Assembly (NCBI RefSeq): GCF_902459525.1
Contig: NZ_LR699166.1
Span: forward strand, 218,501 to 282,500
Direction of reading: 5' to 3'
Origin: Sideroxydans sp. CL21
Lineage (GTDB): Bacteria > Pseudomonadota > Gammaproteobacteria > Burkholderiales > Gallionellaceae
Length of the DNA stretch: 64,000 nt
Part shown: positions 8,369-17,573 of the stretch, in pieces
Layout of the letters: each line of letters starts with the position of its first letter
Position numbering within the stretch: the stretch's first letter is position 1
Notes under the pieces: model-generated
The model's input: only the letters and a program-made list of their open reading frames with translations
Databases searched by the model: none
Told to the model about the DNA's origin: nothing
Translations under genes and position numbers: made by a program

Positions 8369-11202
8369 TTTGCGGTGGCGTCGGCCAGCAACCGGCGCTG
8401 CTCCTTGTCATGCCGGGCATTGCGCAACTGCCATTCGGACGGTTGGTCGACCCGCACCAATTCCACCGCCGTCACCTTGTACTCGGGGCAGTTGGTGGCC
8501 CAGTCCGAGTTGTCGGTCGTGATCACGTTGGCACCGGATTCCGGGAAGTGGAAGGTCGTGTAAACGACGCCGGGCTGCACCCGCTCGGTGATCGTGGCAC
8601 GCAAAACCGTATCGCCCGCGCGCGACTGCACGCCTACCCAGTCGCCGTCGGCAATGCCGCGTTCCTCCGCATCGTGCGGATGAATCTCCAGCCTGTCCTC
8701 GTCATAGAAATGCACGTTCCTGGTACGCCGCGTTTGCGCGCCGACGTTGTATTGCGAGAGCACGCGGCCCGTCGTCAACAGCAGCGGGTATTTGCGCGTC
8801 ACCTTCTCGTCGGTCGGCACGTACTGCGTGATGAGGAAGCGCCCTTTGCCGCGCACAAAATGATCCACGTGCATGGTGGGTGTGCCGTCCGGAGCCTCGT
8901 CGTTGCACGGCCACTGCAGGCTGCCCAGACGATCGATCTTGTCGAAGCTGACCCCGGCAAAAGTCGGCGTCAGGCGCGCGATTTCGTCCATGATCTGCGA
9001 CGGATGGTCGTAGTGCATCGGGTAGCCCAGCGCGTTGGACAGCGCCATCGTCACTTCCCAGTCGGCTTTGCCTGCCAGCGGCGGCATCACCCCGCGCACG
9101 CGCGAGATGCGCCGCTCGGCATTGGTGAAAGTGCCGTCCTTTTCCAGGAAGGAAGAACCCGGCAGGAACACATGCGCAAACTTGGCCGTCTCGTTGAGGA
9201 AGATATCCTGCACTACAACGAACTCCATGGCACTCAGCGCGGCCTGCACGTGTTGCGTGTTCGGGTCGGATTGCGCCGGATCTTCGCCTTGGCAATAAAG
9301 TCCGAGGAAGCTTCCGTCGAGCGCAGCTTCGAACATGTTGGGAATACGCAAGCCGGGTTCGGACTGGATGGTGACATTCCACGCATCTTCAAACAGTCCG
9401 CGCGTGATGCTGTCGGATACATGGCGGTAGCCGGGCAACTCGTGCGGGAAGCTGCCCATGTCGCAGGAGCCTTGCACATTGTTCTGTCCGCGCAGCGGGT
9501 TCACACCCACGCCCTCGCGTCCGACATTGCCGGTGGCCATCGCGAGGTTGGCGATGGCGATCACGGCAGTGGAACCCTGTGAATGCTCGGTGACACCGAG
9601 GCCGTAATAGATGGCAGCGTTGCCGCCGGTCGCATACAAACGTGCTGCCGCGCGCACTTCGGCGGCAGGCACGCCGGTAGCCGCCTCCAGCGCTTCGGGC
9701 GAATTGGCCGGTCGCGCGACAAACTCTCTCCAATCGGCGAAGGCCTGAGTCTCGCAACGTTCGGCGATGAAGCTCTCCGCGAGCAGCCCTTCGTTCACGA
9801 TCACATGCGCCAGTGCGGTGAGCACTGCAACGTTGGTGCCGGGCCGGAGTTTCAGGTGATGGCTGGCGCGAACGTGGGGGCCGTTCACCAGATCGATATT
9901 GCGCGGGTCGACGATGATCAGCTTCGCGCCTTCGCGCACGCGACGTTTCAGGCGGGACGCAAACACCGGGTGGCCGTCAGTCGGGTTGGCGCCGATGATC
10001 AGGATCACGTCGGACTTCTCGACCGATTTGAAGGTTTGCGTGCCGGCCGATTCGCCCAAGGTTTGCTTGAGGCCGTAGCCGGTCGGCGAGTGGCAGACGC
10101 GTGCGCAGGTATCCACATTGTTGTTGCCGAAGGCGGTGCGCACCAGCTTTTGCACCAGATAATCTTCCTCGTTGGTGCAGCGGCTGGACACCAGCGCACC
10201 GATCGAATTCTTGCCGTGTTTTTCCTGCACACGGCGCAATTCGCGGGCGGTATAGGCGATGGCTTCGTCCCAGGACACCTCACGCCATGGGTCGCTGATC
10301 TTCGCGCGTATCATCGGTTTGGTGATGCGGTCGGGATGTGTCGCGTAACCCCAGGCGAAACGGCCCTTGACGCAGGCATGACCCTCGTTGGCCTGTCCGT
10401 CTTTCCACGGCACCATGCGCACAACCTCGCTGCCTTTCATTTCCGCCTTGAAGCCGCAGCCGACGCCGCAATAGGCGCAGGTCGTCAGGACCGAGTGTTC
10501 GGCCTGGCCTTTCTCGATTACCGTTTTTTCGATCAGTGTTGCCGTCGGGCAGGCATTGACGCAGGCGCCGCAGGAGACGCATTCGGAATCCATGAAGTCC
10601 TGGCTTTGGCTCGCCGAGACGCGCGATTCGAAGCCGCGGCCGGAAATGGTCAGCGCAAACGTGCCCTGCGTTTCCTCGCAGGCGCGCACGCAACGGTTGC
10701 ACACGATGCATTTGCCCGGATCGAAGGTGAAATAGGGGTTGGATTCGTCCTTCTTCGCATCCGTAAAATGGTTGGCTCCCGCCATACCGTAGCGCACCTC
10801 GCGCAATCCGACCTGGCCCGCGGCGGTCTGCAGTTCGCAGTTGCCGTTGGCGGCACAGGTCAGGCAGTCGAGCGGGTGGTCCGAAATATACAGTTCCATC
10901 ACATTGCGCCGCAGATCGGCGAGTTTCGCCGATTGGGTACGCACTTTCATGCCGGCTTCCACAGGCGTCGTGCACGAAGACGGGTAGCCGCGCCGACCTT
11001 CTATCTCGACCAGGCATAAGCGGCATGAGCCGAATGGCGCCAGTGAATCCGTTGCACATAGCTTGGGAATCATCATGCCGGCCTGTACGGCGGCACGCAT
11101 GATCGAAGTGCCGGCAGGCACGCTCACCGCAATGCCGTCAATGTTCAAGGTGACTTCGCGGTCGGCGATCACCGCGGGAGTACCGTAATCGAGGTCGTTC
11201 AT
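8365..11202 (-). CDS. fdsA: NAD-dependent formate dehydrogenase, molybdenum catalytic subunit
   Basis: 945 aa from ATG 11202 (GGAGG 8 nt upstream; longer in-frame extensions are ignored). Oxidises formate to CO2 at a bis-MGD molybdenum centre. Domains: NuoG-like N-terminus with a 2Fe-2S cluster (C49, C60, C63, C77), a His/Cys cluster (H109, C113, C116, C122), two ferredoxin clusters (C165-C175 and C208-C218), the Fe4S4 MopB domain (C242, C245, C249, C277), then the molybdopterin oxidoreductase and dinucleotide-binding domains. The Mo ligand is Cys370 followed by His371 in ARVCHSPT, so this is a Cys, not selenocysteine, enzyme. Couples through FdsB/FdsG to NAD. Confidence 0.97.
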   Translation of the reverse strand: MNDLDYGTPAVIADREVTLNIDGIAVSVPAGTSIMRAAVQAGMMIPKLCATDSLAPFGSCRLCLVEIEGRRGYPSSCTTPVEAGMKVRTQSAKLADLRRNVMELYISDHPLDCLTCAANGNCELQTAAGQVGLREVRYGMAGANHFTDAKKDESNPYFTFDPGKCIVCNRCVRACEETQGTFALTISGRGFESRVSASQSQDFMDSECVSCGACVNACPTATLIEKTVIEKGQAEHSVLTTCAYCGVGCGFKAEMKGSEVVRMVPWKDGQANEGHACVKGRFAWGYATHPDRITKPMIRAKISDPWREVSWDEAIAYTARELRRVQEKHGKNSIGALVSSRCTNEEDYLVQKLVRTAFGNNNVDTCARVCHSPTGYGLKQTLGESAGTQTFKSVEKSDVILIIGANPTDGHPVFASRLKRRVREGAKLIIVDPRNIDLVNGPHVRASHHLKLRPGTNVAVLTALAHVIVNEGLLAESFIAERCETQAFADWREFVARPANSPEALEAATGVPAAEVRAAARLYATGGNAAIYYGLGVTEHSQGSTAVIAIANLAMATGNVGREGVGVNPLRGQNNVQGSCDMGSFPHELPGYRHVSDSITRGLFEDAWNVTIQSEPGLRIPNMFEAALDGSFLGLYCQGEDPAQSDPNTQHVQAALSAMEFVVVQDIFLNETAKFAHVFLPGSSFLEKDGTFTNAERRISRVRGVMPPLAGKADWEVTMALSNALGYPMHYDHPSQIMDEIARLTPTFAGVSFDKIDRLGSLQWPCNDEAPDGTPTMHVDHFVRGKGRFLITQYVPTDEKVTRKYPLLLTTGRVLSQYNVGAQTRRTRNVHFYDEDRLEIHPHDAEERGIADGDWVGVQSRAGDTVLRATITERVQPGVVYTTFHFPESGANVITTDNSDWATNCPEYKVTAVELVRVDQPSEWQLRNARHDKEQRRLLADATAK

Positions 11203-12692
11203 TGGAAATCCTCCGGAAAATGATTGAGTGCGGACAGCACCGGGTAAGGCGTCATGCCGCCCATGGCGCATAACGAGCCGAGTGCCATGGTGTCGCACAG
11301 GTCGCGCAATAACGGAATCTGTTCGGATGCACCGGTGCGTATGCGGTCGATGACCTCCACGCCGCGTGTCGAGCCGATGCGGCAGGGTGTGCATTTTCCG
11401 CAGGATTCGAGCGCGCAGAACTTCATGGCATAGCGGGCCTGTTTGGCCATATCCACGGTGTCGTCGAAGGCAACGATGCCGCCGTGGCCGAGCACGGCGC
11501 CGATGGCCGCGAAGGCTTCATAGTCGAGCACCGTGTCGAACTGCGACTCGGGCAGGTAGGCGCCGAGCGGGCCGCCGACCTGCACCGCGCGCAGCGGGCG
11601 GCCGGAACGCGAACCGCCACCGTAGTCGTACAGCAGTTCGCGCAGCGTACATCCGAACGGCACTTCAATCAGACCGCCGAACTTGATATTGCCCGCGAGC
11701 TGGAACGGCAACGTGCCGCGCGAACGGCCCACACCCAGGTCGCGATAGGAGGCAGCGCCTTGCGCCAGCATGTCCGGCACGCTGGCGAAGGTGATGACGT
11801 TGTTGATGACGGTCGGCTGCCCGAACAGGCCGGAGATCGCGGGCAACGGCGGCTTGCTGCGCACGATGCCGCGTTTGCCCTCGATGCTTTCCAGCAGCGC
11901 CGTTTCCTCGCCGCAAACGTAGGCACCTGCACCCTTGCGCACTTCGATATGGAAATCACCCAGCCAGTCGCCCGCGGCCTGCAGTGCGGCATTCAATGCT
12001 GCGATGGCATGCGGATATTCAGAACGCACGTAGATGTACCCGTGTGTTGCGCCGACCGCGAGACCGGCGATCGCCATACCCTCGATCAGGCAGTACGGGT
12101 CGCCTTCCATCAGCATGCGGTCGGAGAAGGTACCCGAGTCGCCTTCGTCTGCGTTGCACACGATGTATTTCTGCGCAGACTTCGTATCGAGCACGGTCTT
12201 CCATTTGATGCCCGTGGGAAAGGCGGCGCCGCCGCGTCCGCGCAAACCGGAATCGGTGACCTGTTGTACGATGGCAGCGGGCGCCAATGTACGGGCGAGG
12301 GCGAGGCCTCGCCCGCCGCCGTGCGCCAGATAATCTTCCAGCGAACGCGGATCAATCACGCCGACACGACGCATGGTGACGCGTTGTTGCCGGGCAAGAT
12401 AGGGGACGGTTTCGATGTTGCCCAAGCGCAACGGATGTTTGCCGCCTGAAATGAAGTCGGCAACGAACAGGCCGGGCACATCGTTCACCGTCACCGGTCC
12501 GTAGGCGATGCGGCCCTGTGGCGTGGCAACTTCAACGAGCGGCTCCAGCCAGAACAGGCCGCGCGATCCGTTGCGTACGAGATTGATTTTCGTGCCGCGT
12601 TTTGCCGCAGCGATCGTGATGGCAGCAGCAACGTCGTCGGCACCGAGCGCCAGCGCAGCCGCATCGCCGGGAACGTAAACGGTGATGCTCAT
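11199..12692 (-). CDS. fdsB: NAD-dependent formate dehydrogenase, diaphorase subunit
   Basis: 497 aa from ATG 12692, which overlaps the fdsG stop by 4 nt. A NuoF-like flavoprotein with an extra N-terminal ~110-residue thioredoxin-like/ferredoxin-fold extension, as in FdsB/HoxF. NADH/FMN site: RGRGGAAFPTG (151-161), NADEGDSGTF (180-189) and GAGAYVCGEETAL (254-266). The 4Fe-4S ligands are C431, C434, C437 and C475. It passes electrons from FdsA to NAD+. Stop overlaps the fdsA start (ATGA). Confidence 0.97.
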   Translation of the reverse strand: MSITVYVPGDAAALALGADDVAAAITIAAAKRGTKINLVRNGSRGLFWLEPLVEVATPQGRIAYGPVTVNDVPGLFVADFISGGKHPLRLGNIETVPYLARQQRVTMRRVGVIDPRSLEDYLAHGGGRGLALARTLAPAAIVQQVTDSGLRGRGGAAFPTGIKWKTVLDTKSAQKYIVCNADEGDSGTFSDRMLMEGDPYCLIEGMAIAGLAVGATHGYIYVRSEYPHAIAALNAALQAAGDWLGDFHIEVRKGAGAYVCGEETALLESIEGKRGIVRSKPPLPAISGLFGQPTVINNVITFASVPDMLAQGAASYRDLGVGRSRGTLPFQLAGNIKFGGLIEVPFGCTLRELLYDYGGGSRSGRPLRAVQVGGPLGAYLPESQFDTVLDYEAFAAIGAVLGHGGIVAFDDTVDMAKQARYAMKFCALESCGKCTPCRIGSTRGVEVIDRIRTGASEQIPLLRDLCDTMALGSLCAMGGMTPYPVLSALNHFPEDFQ

Positions 12693-13126
12693 GAGCGTTC
12701 TCCCAACGCGGCTACCAGCGAGTCGAACTTCTCCGGCGTCACGCGCGCATGCAGCGTCGTCTCGTCGATCTGGACGGCAGGGCCGATCGAGCACAGCCCC
12801 AGGCAATAGACCGGCTCCATTGAAATATCGCCGTGCTGCAGGCGCGCCGCAGCATGCTCGGCCAGCGCTTCGCTGCCGTTCGCCTGGCAGGCTTCGGCGC
12901 AGCACACGTGCACCACATGCCTGGGCGGCGGTGTGCGGCGGAAGTGATGGTAATAGGTGATGACGCCGTGCACTTCGGCACGCGACAGATTGAGTTCTTT
13001 TGCGATCAGTGGAACCGCTTCATCCGGCACATAACCCAGCTCGTGCTGGACGTCGTGCAGGATGGGCAGCAGAGAACCCGCTTGATGCTGATGCTTGCCG
13101 AAGATGGCATTCAATTTGGTGATCAT
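12689..13126 (-). CDS. fdsG: NAD-dependent formate dehydrogenase, 2Fe-2S subunit
   Basis: A 145-aa NuoE/HoxE-like protein with a helical N-terminus and a thioredoxin-fold 2Fe-2S domain. Ligands are C75, C80, C108 and C112 (C-x4-C ... C-x3-C; C76 is an extra cysteine). LPILHDVQ.ELGYVP and ISMEPVYCLGLC are family signatures. First of the three core electron-transfer subunits in the operon, followed with ATGA overlap by fdsB. Confidence 0.96.
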   Translation of the reverse strand: MITKLNAIFGKHQHQAGSLLPILHDVQHELGYVPDEAVPLIAKELNLSRAEVHGVITYYHHFRRTPPPRHVVHVCCAEACQANGSEALAEHAAARLQHGDISMEPVYCLGLCSIGPAVQIDETTLHARVTPEKFDSLVAALGERS

Positions 13127-13141
13127 GGGGATAGTTCCAGG

Positions 13142-13648
13142 CTACCAGTATTTTGGGTAGCGACTTTTACGAGAGACGTTGTTGTAGACCAATGCCGCCA
13201 GCAACAGGATGACTACACCTAAGGCAGTGGGAAACAGAACAAAGTTCCAGCCCGGTTGCGTCAGGAAAACGATCACGGGATTCGACCCCGCCGGAGGATG
13301 CGTCGTGCGTGTTGCCATCATCAAAGCCACGGCTGTTGCGGTTGCCAATGCCATCGCCCACCAATGCGGGCCGAAGACGGTCAGGAACAGCAACCCTGTT
13401 GCCGACGACAGAATGTGTCCAAAAAATACATTTCGCGGCTGGCTGAAGGGCAGGTCCGGATAGCCGAAGACCAGCACGCAAGACGCCCCGAAGGAGCCGA
13501 GTACCAGGGCGAGTTGCATGCTGCTTGCGGCCAGACCTACTGCGCCGATCGCAAGCAGCGATCCGACCCAGGCCTTGACGATGCTGACACTGTCCGGACG
13601 GGGCGGTATTGCTGCCCCATCCCCGCTGAGTTTTGCGATCAGGCTCAT
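13142..13648 (-). CDS. HPP family membrane protein
   Basis: 168 aa from ATG 13648, 12 nt after the transporter stop; no strong ribosome binding site, suggesting coupling to the upstream gene. Four hydrophobic segments (about 26-46, 50-62, 75-110, 140-155). Family motifs are QPRNVFFGH (70-78) and THPPAGSNP (116-124), the HPP signature. Plant and cyanobacterial HPP proteins have been linked to nitrite transport; most bacterial ones are uncharacterised. Its position between the OFA transporter and fdsG suggests a role in anion movement or formate metabolism; that is inference. Confidence 0.88.
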   Translation of the reverse strand: MSLIAKLSGDGAAIPPRPDSVSIVKAWVGSLLAIGAVGLAASSMQLALVLGSFGASCVLVFGYPDLPFSQPRNVFFGHILSSATGLLFLTVFGPHWWAMALATATAVALMMATRTTHPPAGSNPVIVFLTQPGWNFVLFPTALGVVILLLAALVYNNVSRKSRYPKYW

Positions 13649-13659
13649 TGCACGCGCTA

Positions 13660-15318
13660 TTACTTGAACAGAATGAGCGTCTTCTGCAACGTCATCCAGA
13701 TACCCCAGCCGAGCGGTATCCATACCGCCAGCCATGCCAGCGCAACCTTCCAGCTGTGGCTTGCTTCCTGGGTCAAAGCGCCGACGTCCGCAACGAAATG
13801 CTGGTGGGTGTCGTTGGCAAGCTTGTTTTCTTCCTTCAATTGTTCTTCCGTCATGTAGTGTTGTTCGGCTACCGACTTGACCAGCCAGTTGCAGATGAAA
13901 CCCAGCACCAGAAGTCCGGCGAGGACATACATGGTGATGGTGTAGGCATCGGCACGGGCCACGCCGTGATCGAGCTGGTATTCACGGATGTAGTTCACCA
14001 GCACCGGGCCGAGCACACCGGCTGTTGCCCAGGCGGTCAGCAGACGACCGTGAATGGCGCCGACCATCTTGGTGCCGAACATGTCGGCGAGATAGGCGGG
14101 CACGGTGGCGAAACCGCCGCCATACATGGACAGGATGACGCAGAAGGCGGCAACGAACAAAGCCAGGCTGCCCGCAGATGCCAGGCTCGGGACTGACGCG
14201 TACAACGCGCAACCGAGAAGGAAAAAGATCGAATAGGTCATCTTGCGTCCAAGCTTGTCCGAGAGCGATGCCCAGAAGAAACGACCGCCGATGTTGAACA
14301 GAGAAAGCAGGCCGGTGAAGCCGGCAGCGATGGCAGCGATCTGACCTTTTTGTGCAGGATTGAGGTCGTTGAATGCGAGATCGACGCCGATCAGTTTTCC
14401 GGCAAAGACTTCCTGCAACATGGGCGATGCCATGCCGATGATGCCGATACCTGCAGTCACATTCAGTGTGAGTACCCCCCAGATAAGCCAGAACTGCGGT
14501 GTTTTCCAGGCCACGTCGAGATGCACATGGCGGTCGGTGATCATGCCCTTGGAAGCTTCTGCGGGAGGCTGCCAGCCGGCAGGCTTCCAGTCATGGTCGG
14601 GGACGCGATAGCCGAGCGCGCCGATCATCATGAATATGAAATAGATCACTGCCAGTGTCAGGAAAGTCTCCCACACGCCGACCGAGGCGGGAGTGGCGAA
14701 ATATTTCATCAGCTTGTCGGCCAGTGGGGCGCCGATCATCGCGCCGCCGCCGAAGCCCATGATCGCCATGCCGGTCGCCATACCGCGCCTGTCCGGGAAC
14801 CATTTGATCAGGGTCGATACCGGCGAGATATATCCCAGGCCGAGGCCGATGCCGCCGATGACGCCCGAGCCCAGCCAGAGCATCCATATCTGGTGCATGT
14901 AGACACCCAGTGCAGAGATCACCAGACCGCCGCTCCAGCAGAAGGCGGCCACGACACCCGCCTTGCGCGGGCCGGCGTGTTCAAGCCAGCCGCCCCAGAT
15001 CGCCGCAGAGGAACCGAGGAATACAAAGAACAGCGTGAACATCCAGCCCAGCATGGAGATCTTCCAGTCGCAGGATGTCGCGACCATTTGTGCGAAAAAT
15101 CCCATGTCCGACGGACAAACGACAGGCTGTGTAATGCCTATTGCCTTGGACAACGGCAACCAGAACACCGAGAAGCCGTAAGCCATACCGATGCACAGGT
15201 GGATGGCAAGGGCGGCGGGTGGAACCAGCCAGCGATTGAAGCCGGGCTTGGCGATAGTGCTTTCTCTGTCTAAAAAACCGGGTGTCGCGGGTGCTCCTGA
15301 AGCAAGTGCGTTCGCCAT
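13660..15318 (-). CDS. OFA-family (oxalate/formate antiporter-like) MFS transporter
   Basis: 552-aa major facilitator with 12 predicted membrane helices and a large loop after helix 6. Features of the oxalate/formate antiporter family include GMAYGFSVFWLPLSKAIG near the N-terminus, the LSYISPVS-like segment LGYISPVSTLIKWFPDRRGM, and GMATGMAIMGFGGGA. The C-terminus is cytoplasmic. As first gene of the formate dehydrogenase operon it is the likely formate (or monocarboxylate) importer feeding FdsABG; the exact substrate is not shown by sequence. Confidence 0.9.
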   Translation of the reverse strand: MANALASGAPATPGFLDRESTIAKPGFNRWLVPPAALAIHLCIGMAYGFSVFWLPLSKAIGITQPVVCPSDMGFFAQMVATSCDWKISMLGWMFTLFFVFLGSSAAIWGGWLEHAGPRKAGVVAAFCWSGGLVISALGVYMHQIWMLWLGSGVIGGIGLGLGYISPVSTLIKWFPDRRGMATGMAIMGFGGGAMIGAPLADKLMKYFATPASVGVWETFLTLAVIYFIFMMIGALGYRVPDHDWKPAGWQPPAEASKGMITDRHVHLDVAWKTPQFWLIWGVLTLNVTAGIGIIGMASPMLQEVFAGKLIGVDLAFNDLNPAQKGQIAAIAAGFTGLLSLFNIGGRFFWASLSDKLGRKMTYSIFFLLGCALYASVPSLASAGSLALFVAAFCVILSMYGGGFATVPAYLADMFGTKMVGAIHGRLLTAWATAGVLGPVLVNYIREYQLDHGVARADAYTITMYVLAGLLVLGFICNWLVKSVAEQHYMTEEQLKEENKLANDTHQHFVADVGALTQEASHSWKVALAWLAVWIPLGWGIWMTLQKTLILFK

Positions 15319-15406
15319 GTATTCTCCTCAGTCATTTAAAAAAAATCCGCCTTACCAGTATGTGGAACAGTGTTGCTGGTGACGGGCGATTTGGATTATC
15401 TCTCCA

Positions 15407-15418
15407 TAGTTGAAACTA
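15407..15418. promoter_or_regulatory. Candidate LysR-type operator upstream of formate operon
   Basis: Perfect inverted repeat TAGT-tgaa-ACTA between the LysR gene stop and the OFA transporter start. It is in the position where a LysR activator would bind for the operon. This is one short palindrome found by eye and may be chance. Confidence 0.25.
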
Positions 15419-15459
15419 CGACAATCGGTTGGGAGTTGAAAGCGGGAAATACCGAACGC

Positions 15460-16368
15460 CTATTCGTCTTTGGCGAACGAATCGTTGAGGCTATGAGCTT
15501 CCACAAGCAAGGCTTCCGTCATCGGCGAACGCGGTTCACGCTGTGGCACGACCAACCCGGTCGCCCATGCCACGGCGGGTTCGGTCAGCGGCAGCACTTG
15601 TACTCCTGCCGGTACGCCGATCAGATCAAGCACGCTGTGCGGCAAGATGGCCGACCAGGCACCGGAACAGACATGTGCCAGCATGCTGATGAGGGAGTTC
15701 GATTCCAGCGTGGGCTGTATCGTGCAGCCGAGCTGGGCAAAAACAGCATCGATGGTCTTGCGGTTTTGCATGTCGGGAGTGAGCAGGCACAGCGGTACTT
15801 GCACAGCCTCAATCCAGGTCACGCTGTCGCGACCTTCGAAAGGGCCGCCTGACGGAGTCAATAAGACGTGATTCTCATTCCACAAGGGAATGGTGAGTAA
15901 CTGGCGCGCTGCCAGGCCGGATTCGACATAGACGATGCCGGCATCGATTTCGAAATCCTGCAGTCGCGACAGGATTTCGCTGGTGGAAAGCGACAAGACA
16001 TCGATTGTTACCAACGGGTGACGGCGTGAGAAAGCGGAAGTGAGCGAAGCGACCACGGTCAGCGCCGTGGGGATCACACCCAGACGCAGGTGCCCGCTGA
16101 GCCCATTGCGCAGGCTGGCCAATTCCTGCCTCAAACCTTCTTCTCCGGCAACCATGCGATGTGCATGGTCGACGACGCATTGACCTTCGGGGGTAAGTCC
16201 GGTGAATTGTTTGCCGCGCTCGACCACGGCGACGCCGAGTTCGGCTTCAAGGTCGCTGATCGCGGCTGAAAGAGTAGAGGGGGAAATATGACAAGCAAGC
16301 GCAGCCCGACCGAAATGTTTCTCGCGGGCCAGGGCGATCAGGTAGAGATATTTTCGGGCGATCATCAT
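15460..16368 (-). CDS. LysR-family regulator, probable fds operon activator
   Basis: 302 aa: N-terminal winged helix-turn-helix (about 4-62; YLYLIALAREKHFGRAALACHISPS... pattern) and a C-terminal periplasmic-binding-like effector domain. It resembles regulators encoded next to tungsten/molybdenum NAD-formate dehydrogenases (FdsR-like). It lies immediately upstream of, and codirectional with, the formate operon, with a 141-nt gap that would hold the operator. Formate or a related carboxylate as effector is inference. Confidence 0.88.
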   Translation of the reverse strand: MMIARKYLYLIALAREKHFGRAALACHISPSTLSAAISDLEAELGVAVVERGKQFTGLTPEGQCVVDHAHRMVAGEEGLRQELASLRNGLSGHLRLGVIPTALTVVASLTSAFSRRHPLVTIDVLSLSTSEILSRLQDFEIDAGIVYVESGLAARQLLTIPLWNENHVLLTPSGGPFEGRDSVTWIEAVQVPLCLLTPDMQNRKTIDAVFAQLGCTIQPTLESNSLISMLAHVCSGAWSAILPHSVLDLIGVPAGVQVLPLTEPAVAWATGLVVPQREPRSPMTEALLVEAHSLNDSFAKDE

Positions 16369-16478
16369 AGCGTTGATTTCCCCATCATCGCCGAAAGCTG
16401 AGCCTCGGGCAACACTTTAATCCGAGCGAAAAAACGATGCTGAACGGCTATTTGAAATTCGTGGCTAGCGTCAATACA

Positions 16479-16679
16479 TTACTGTGGATTGCCGGGTTTC
16501 TTGCATTGCGATTCCATGAAGGGACCTTGGTACTTTACCCAAGTGTTGCCGGGGGAAATTTGCGCGCACAGTATCGTTCTATCTGCCCTGTTTATCCATT
16601 TGTACCAGGGTGCGCCGGAAGCAAATGCCCCAAAGCAGGCAAGGGTGAGCAAAATGAAAACAGCAAATTTTGATTTCAC
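16479..16679 (-). CDS. Small exported hypothetical protein
   Basis: 66 aa from GTG 16679, chosen because AAGGA lies 8 nt upstream. A signal peptide (KFAVFILLTLACFGAFASG) precedes a ~45-residue mature part with two cysteines (ILCAQ and QCKKPG), likely disulfide-bonded, and the end WVKYQGPF...C.KPG.PQ. I have the impression of a small conserved exported family but cannot name it. It lies directly downstream of the DUF2147-like gene on the same strand. Confidence 0.6.
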   Translation of the reverse strand: MKSKFAVFILLTLACFGAFASGAPWYKWINRADRTILCAQISPGNTWVKYQGPFMESQCKKPGNPQ

Positions 16680-16699
16680 TGGATATATCCTTGTAATGT

Positions 16700-17152
16700 C
16701 TAGTCGGCGCGCTTCCATATCTCGGATTGTCCCAACCAGGCCAAACCGACATAACCAGTTACCTCTATCGTCTTGCCGTCTTCCGAGAGCCGGATGCGGC
16801 AGCGGTAGATCTTCCCTTCATCGGGGTCGAGGACGGTGCCTCCTTCAAAAGTGAGTTCATCCTTGCGCTTCATGCCGGACAATATGCGCATCCCCAAGAG
16901 CGGCTGATTGTATAAACTGCCGGTGCAGGCAGAGCAGAGCATTGCGGCGTTCTCGGGTTTATCGGGAATTATTTTTTCTATGTTCCCCTCATAGGTGTTG
17001 TCGCTTAGATGCTTGATGCGTATCAGGGCTTCAAGATTTCCCGTACGGTCGTCAAATTCCTGCCACAAACCTTCCAGTTCCCCGCACCAGGCAATGGGAG
17101 GAACTGCAGACAGCAACATGCACGCAATTGCCGTCTTGAAGTTGAATGCCAT
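16700..17152 (-). CDS. DUF2147-like exported protein
   Basis: 150 aa with a signal peptide (AIACMLLSAVPPIAWCG). The mature part, beginning LEGLWQEFDDRTGNLEALIRI and containing NTYEGNIEKIIPD..., a CSACTG pair and KIYRCRIRLSEDGKTIEVTGYVG, matches the layout of DUF2147, an all-beta periplasmic domain that resembles lipocalins: G.W...D..TG......I....G...G.I. GGAGA lies 10 nt before the ATG. No function is established for the family. Confidence 0.8.
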   Translation of the reverse strand: MAFNFKTAIACMLLSAVPPIAWCGELEGLWQEFDDRTGNLEALIRIKHLSDNTYEGNIEKIIPDKPENAAMLCSACTGSLYNQPLLGMRILSGMKRKDELTFEGGTVLDPDEGKIYRCRIRLSEDGKTIEVTGYVGLAWLGQSEIWKRAD

Positions 17153-17211
17153 GCTGAGATTTCTCCGGATATCGTTCAGTGAAGTTTACAGCAGCATTTC
17201 CATGTTGCGTA

Positions 17212-17538
17212 TCATGCCTGCCAAACACCATATCCCGATTCGCGCAGGTCGATTGCCAGCTCCACTTCCAGATCGCACGCTGCCTCATAGGGCATCGGAT
17301 TGTAGATTTCGTAAAGTTCGGGCAACAACCGCAATCCGAATTTCATTACATATCGGTTGGACTGGATGCCTGCCTTGTGTTTGTCGAAGCGAATGTCCGG
17401 ATCCAGTCCCGTCATTCCGACATAAACACACGGCTTGCCCGTGATATAGCCGGGATTGGATTTCCTGAACCGGCCTTCGTAAAGCACGTCTTTCGACAAC
17501 TCAATCACGTAGACATGGTAGTGATTGCGACGTCCCAT
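17212..17538 (-). CDS. GIY-YIG-like small nuclease-fold protein
   Basis: A 108-aa protein with HYHVYVIELS (first strand) and KPCVYVGMTGLDPDIRFDKHKAG, which fits the GIY-YIG fold: VYVIE in place of GIY, CVYVGMT in place of YIG, and a following Arg (R of DIRFDKH). Catalytic Glu may be E in the C-terminal DLEVELAIDLRE. Such stand-alone small proteins are common and their biological role is unknown. It lies upstream of the DUF2147 gene on the same strand. Confidence 0.7.
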   Translation of the reverse strand: MGRRNHYHVYVIELSKDVLYEGRFRKSNPGYITGKPCVYVGMTGLDPDIRFDKHKAGIQSNRYVMKFGLRLLPELYEIYNPMPYEAACDLEVELAIDLRESGYGVWQA

Positions 17539-17573
17539 GCCTGTTCAAATAAGATCGCGTGGACAACCCGGAA

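Noticed and set aside
9583..11019. A 478-codon plus-strand frame across fdsA
   Set aside because: Antisense to the metal-ligand-rich part of fdsA; no family features.
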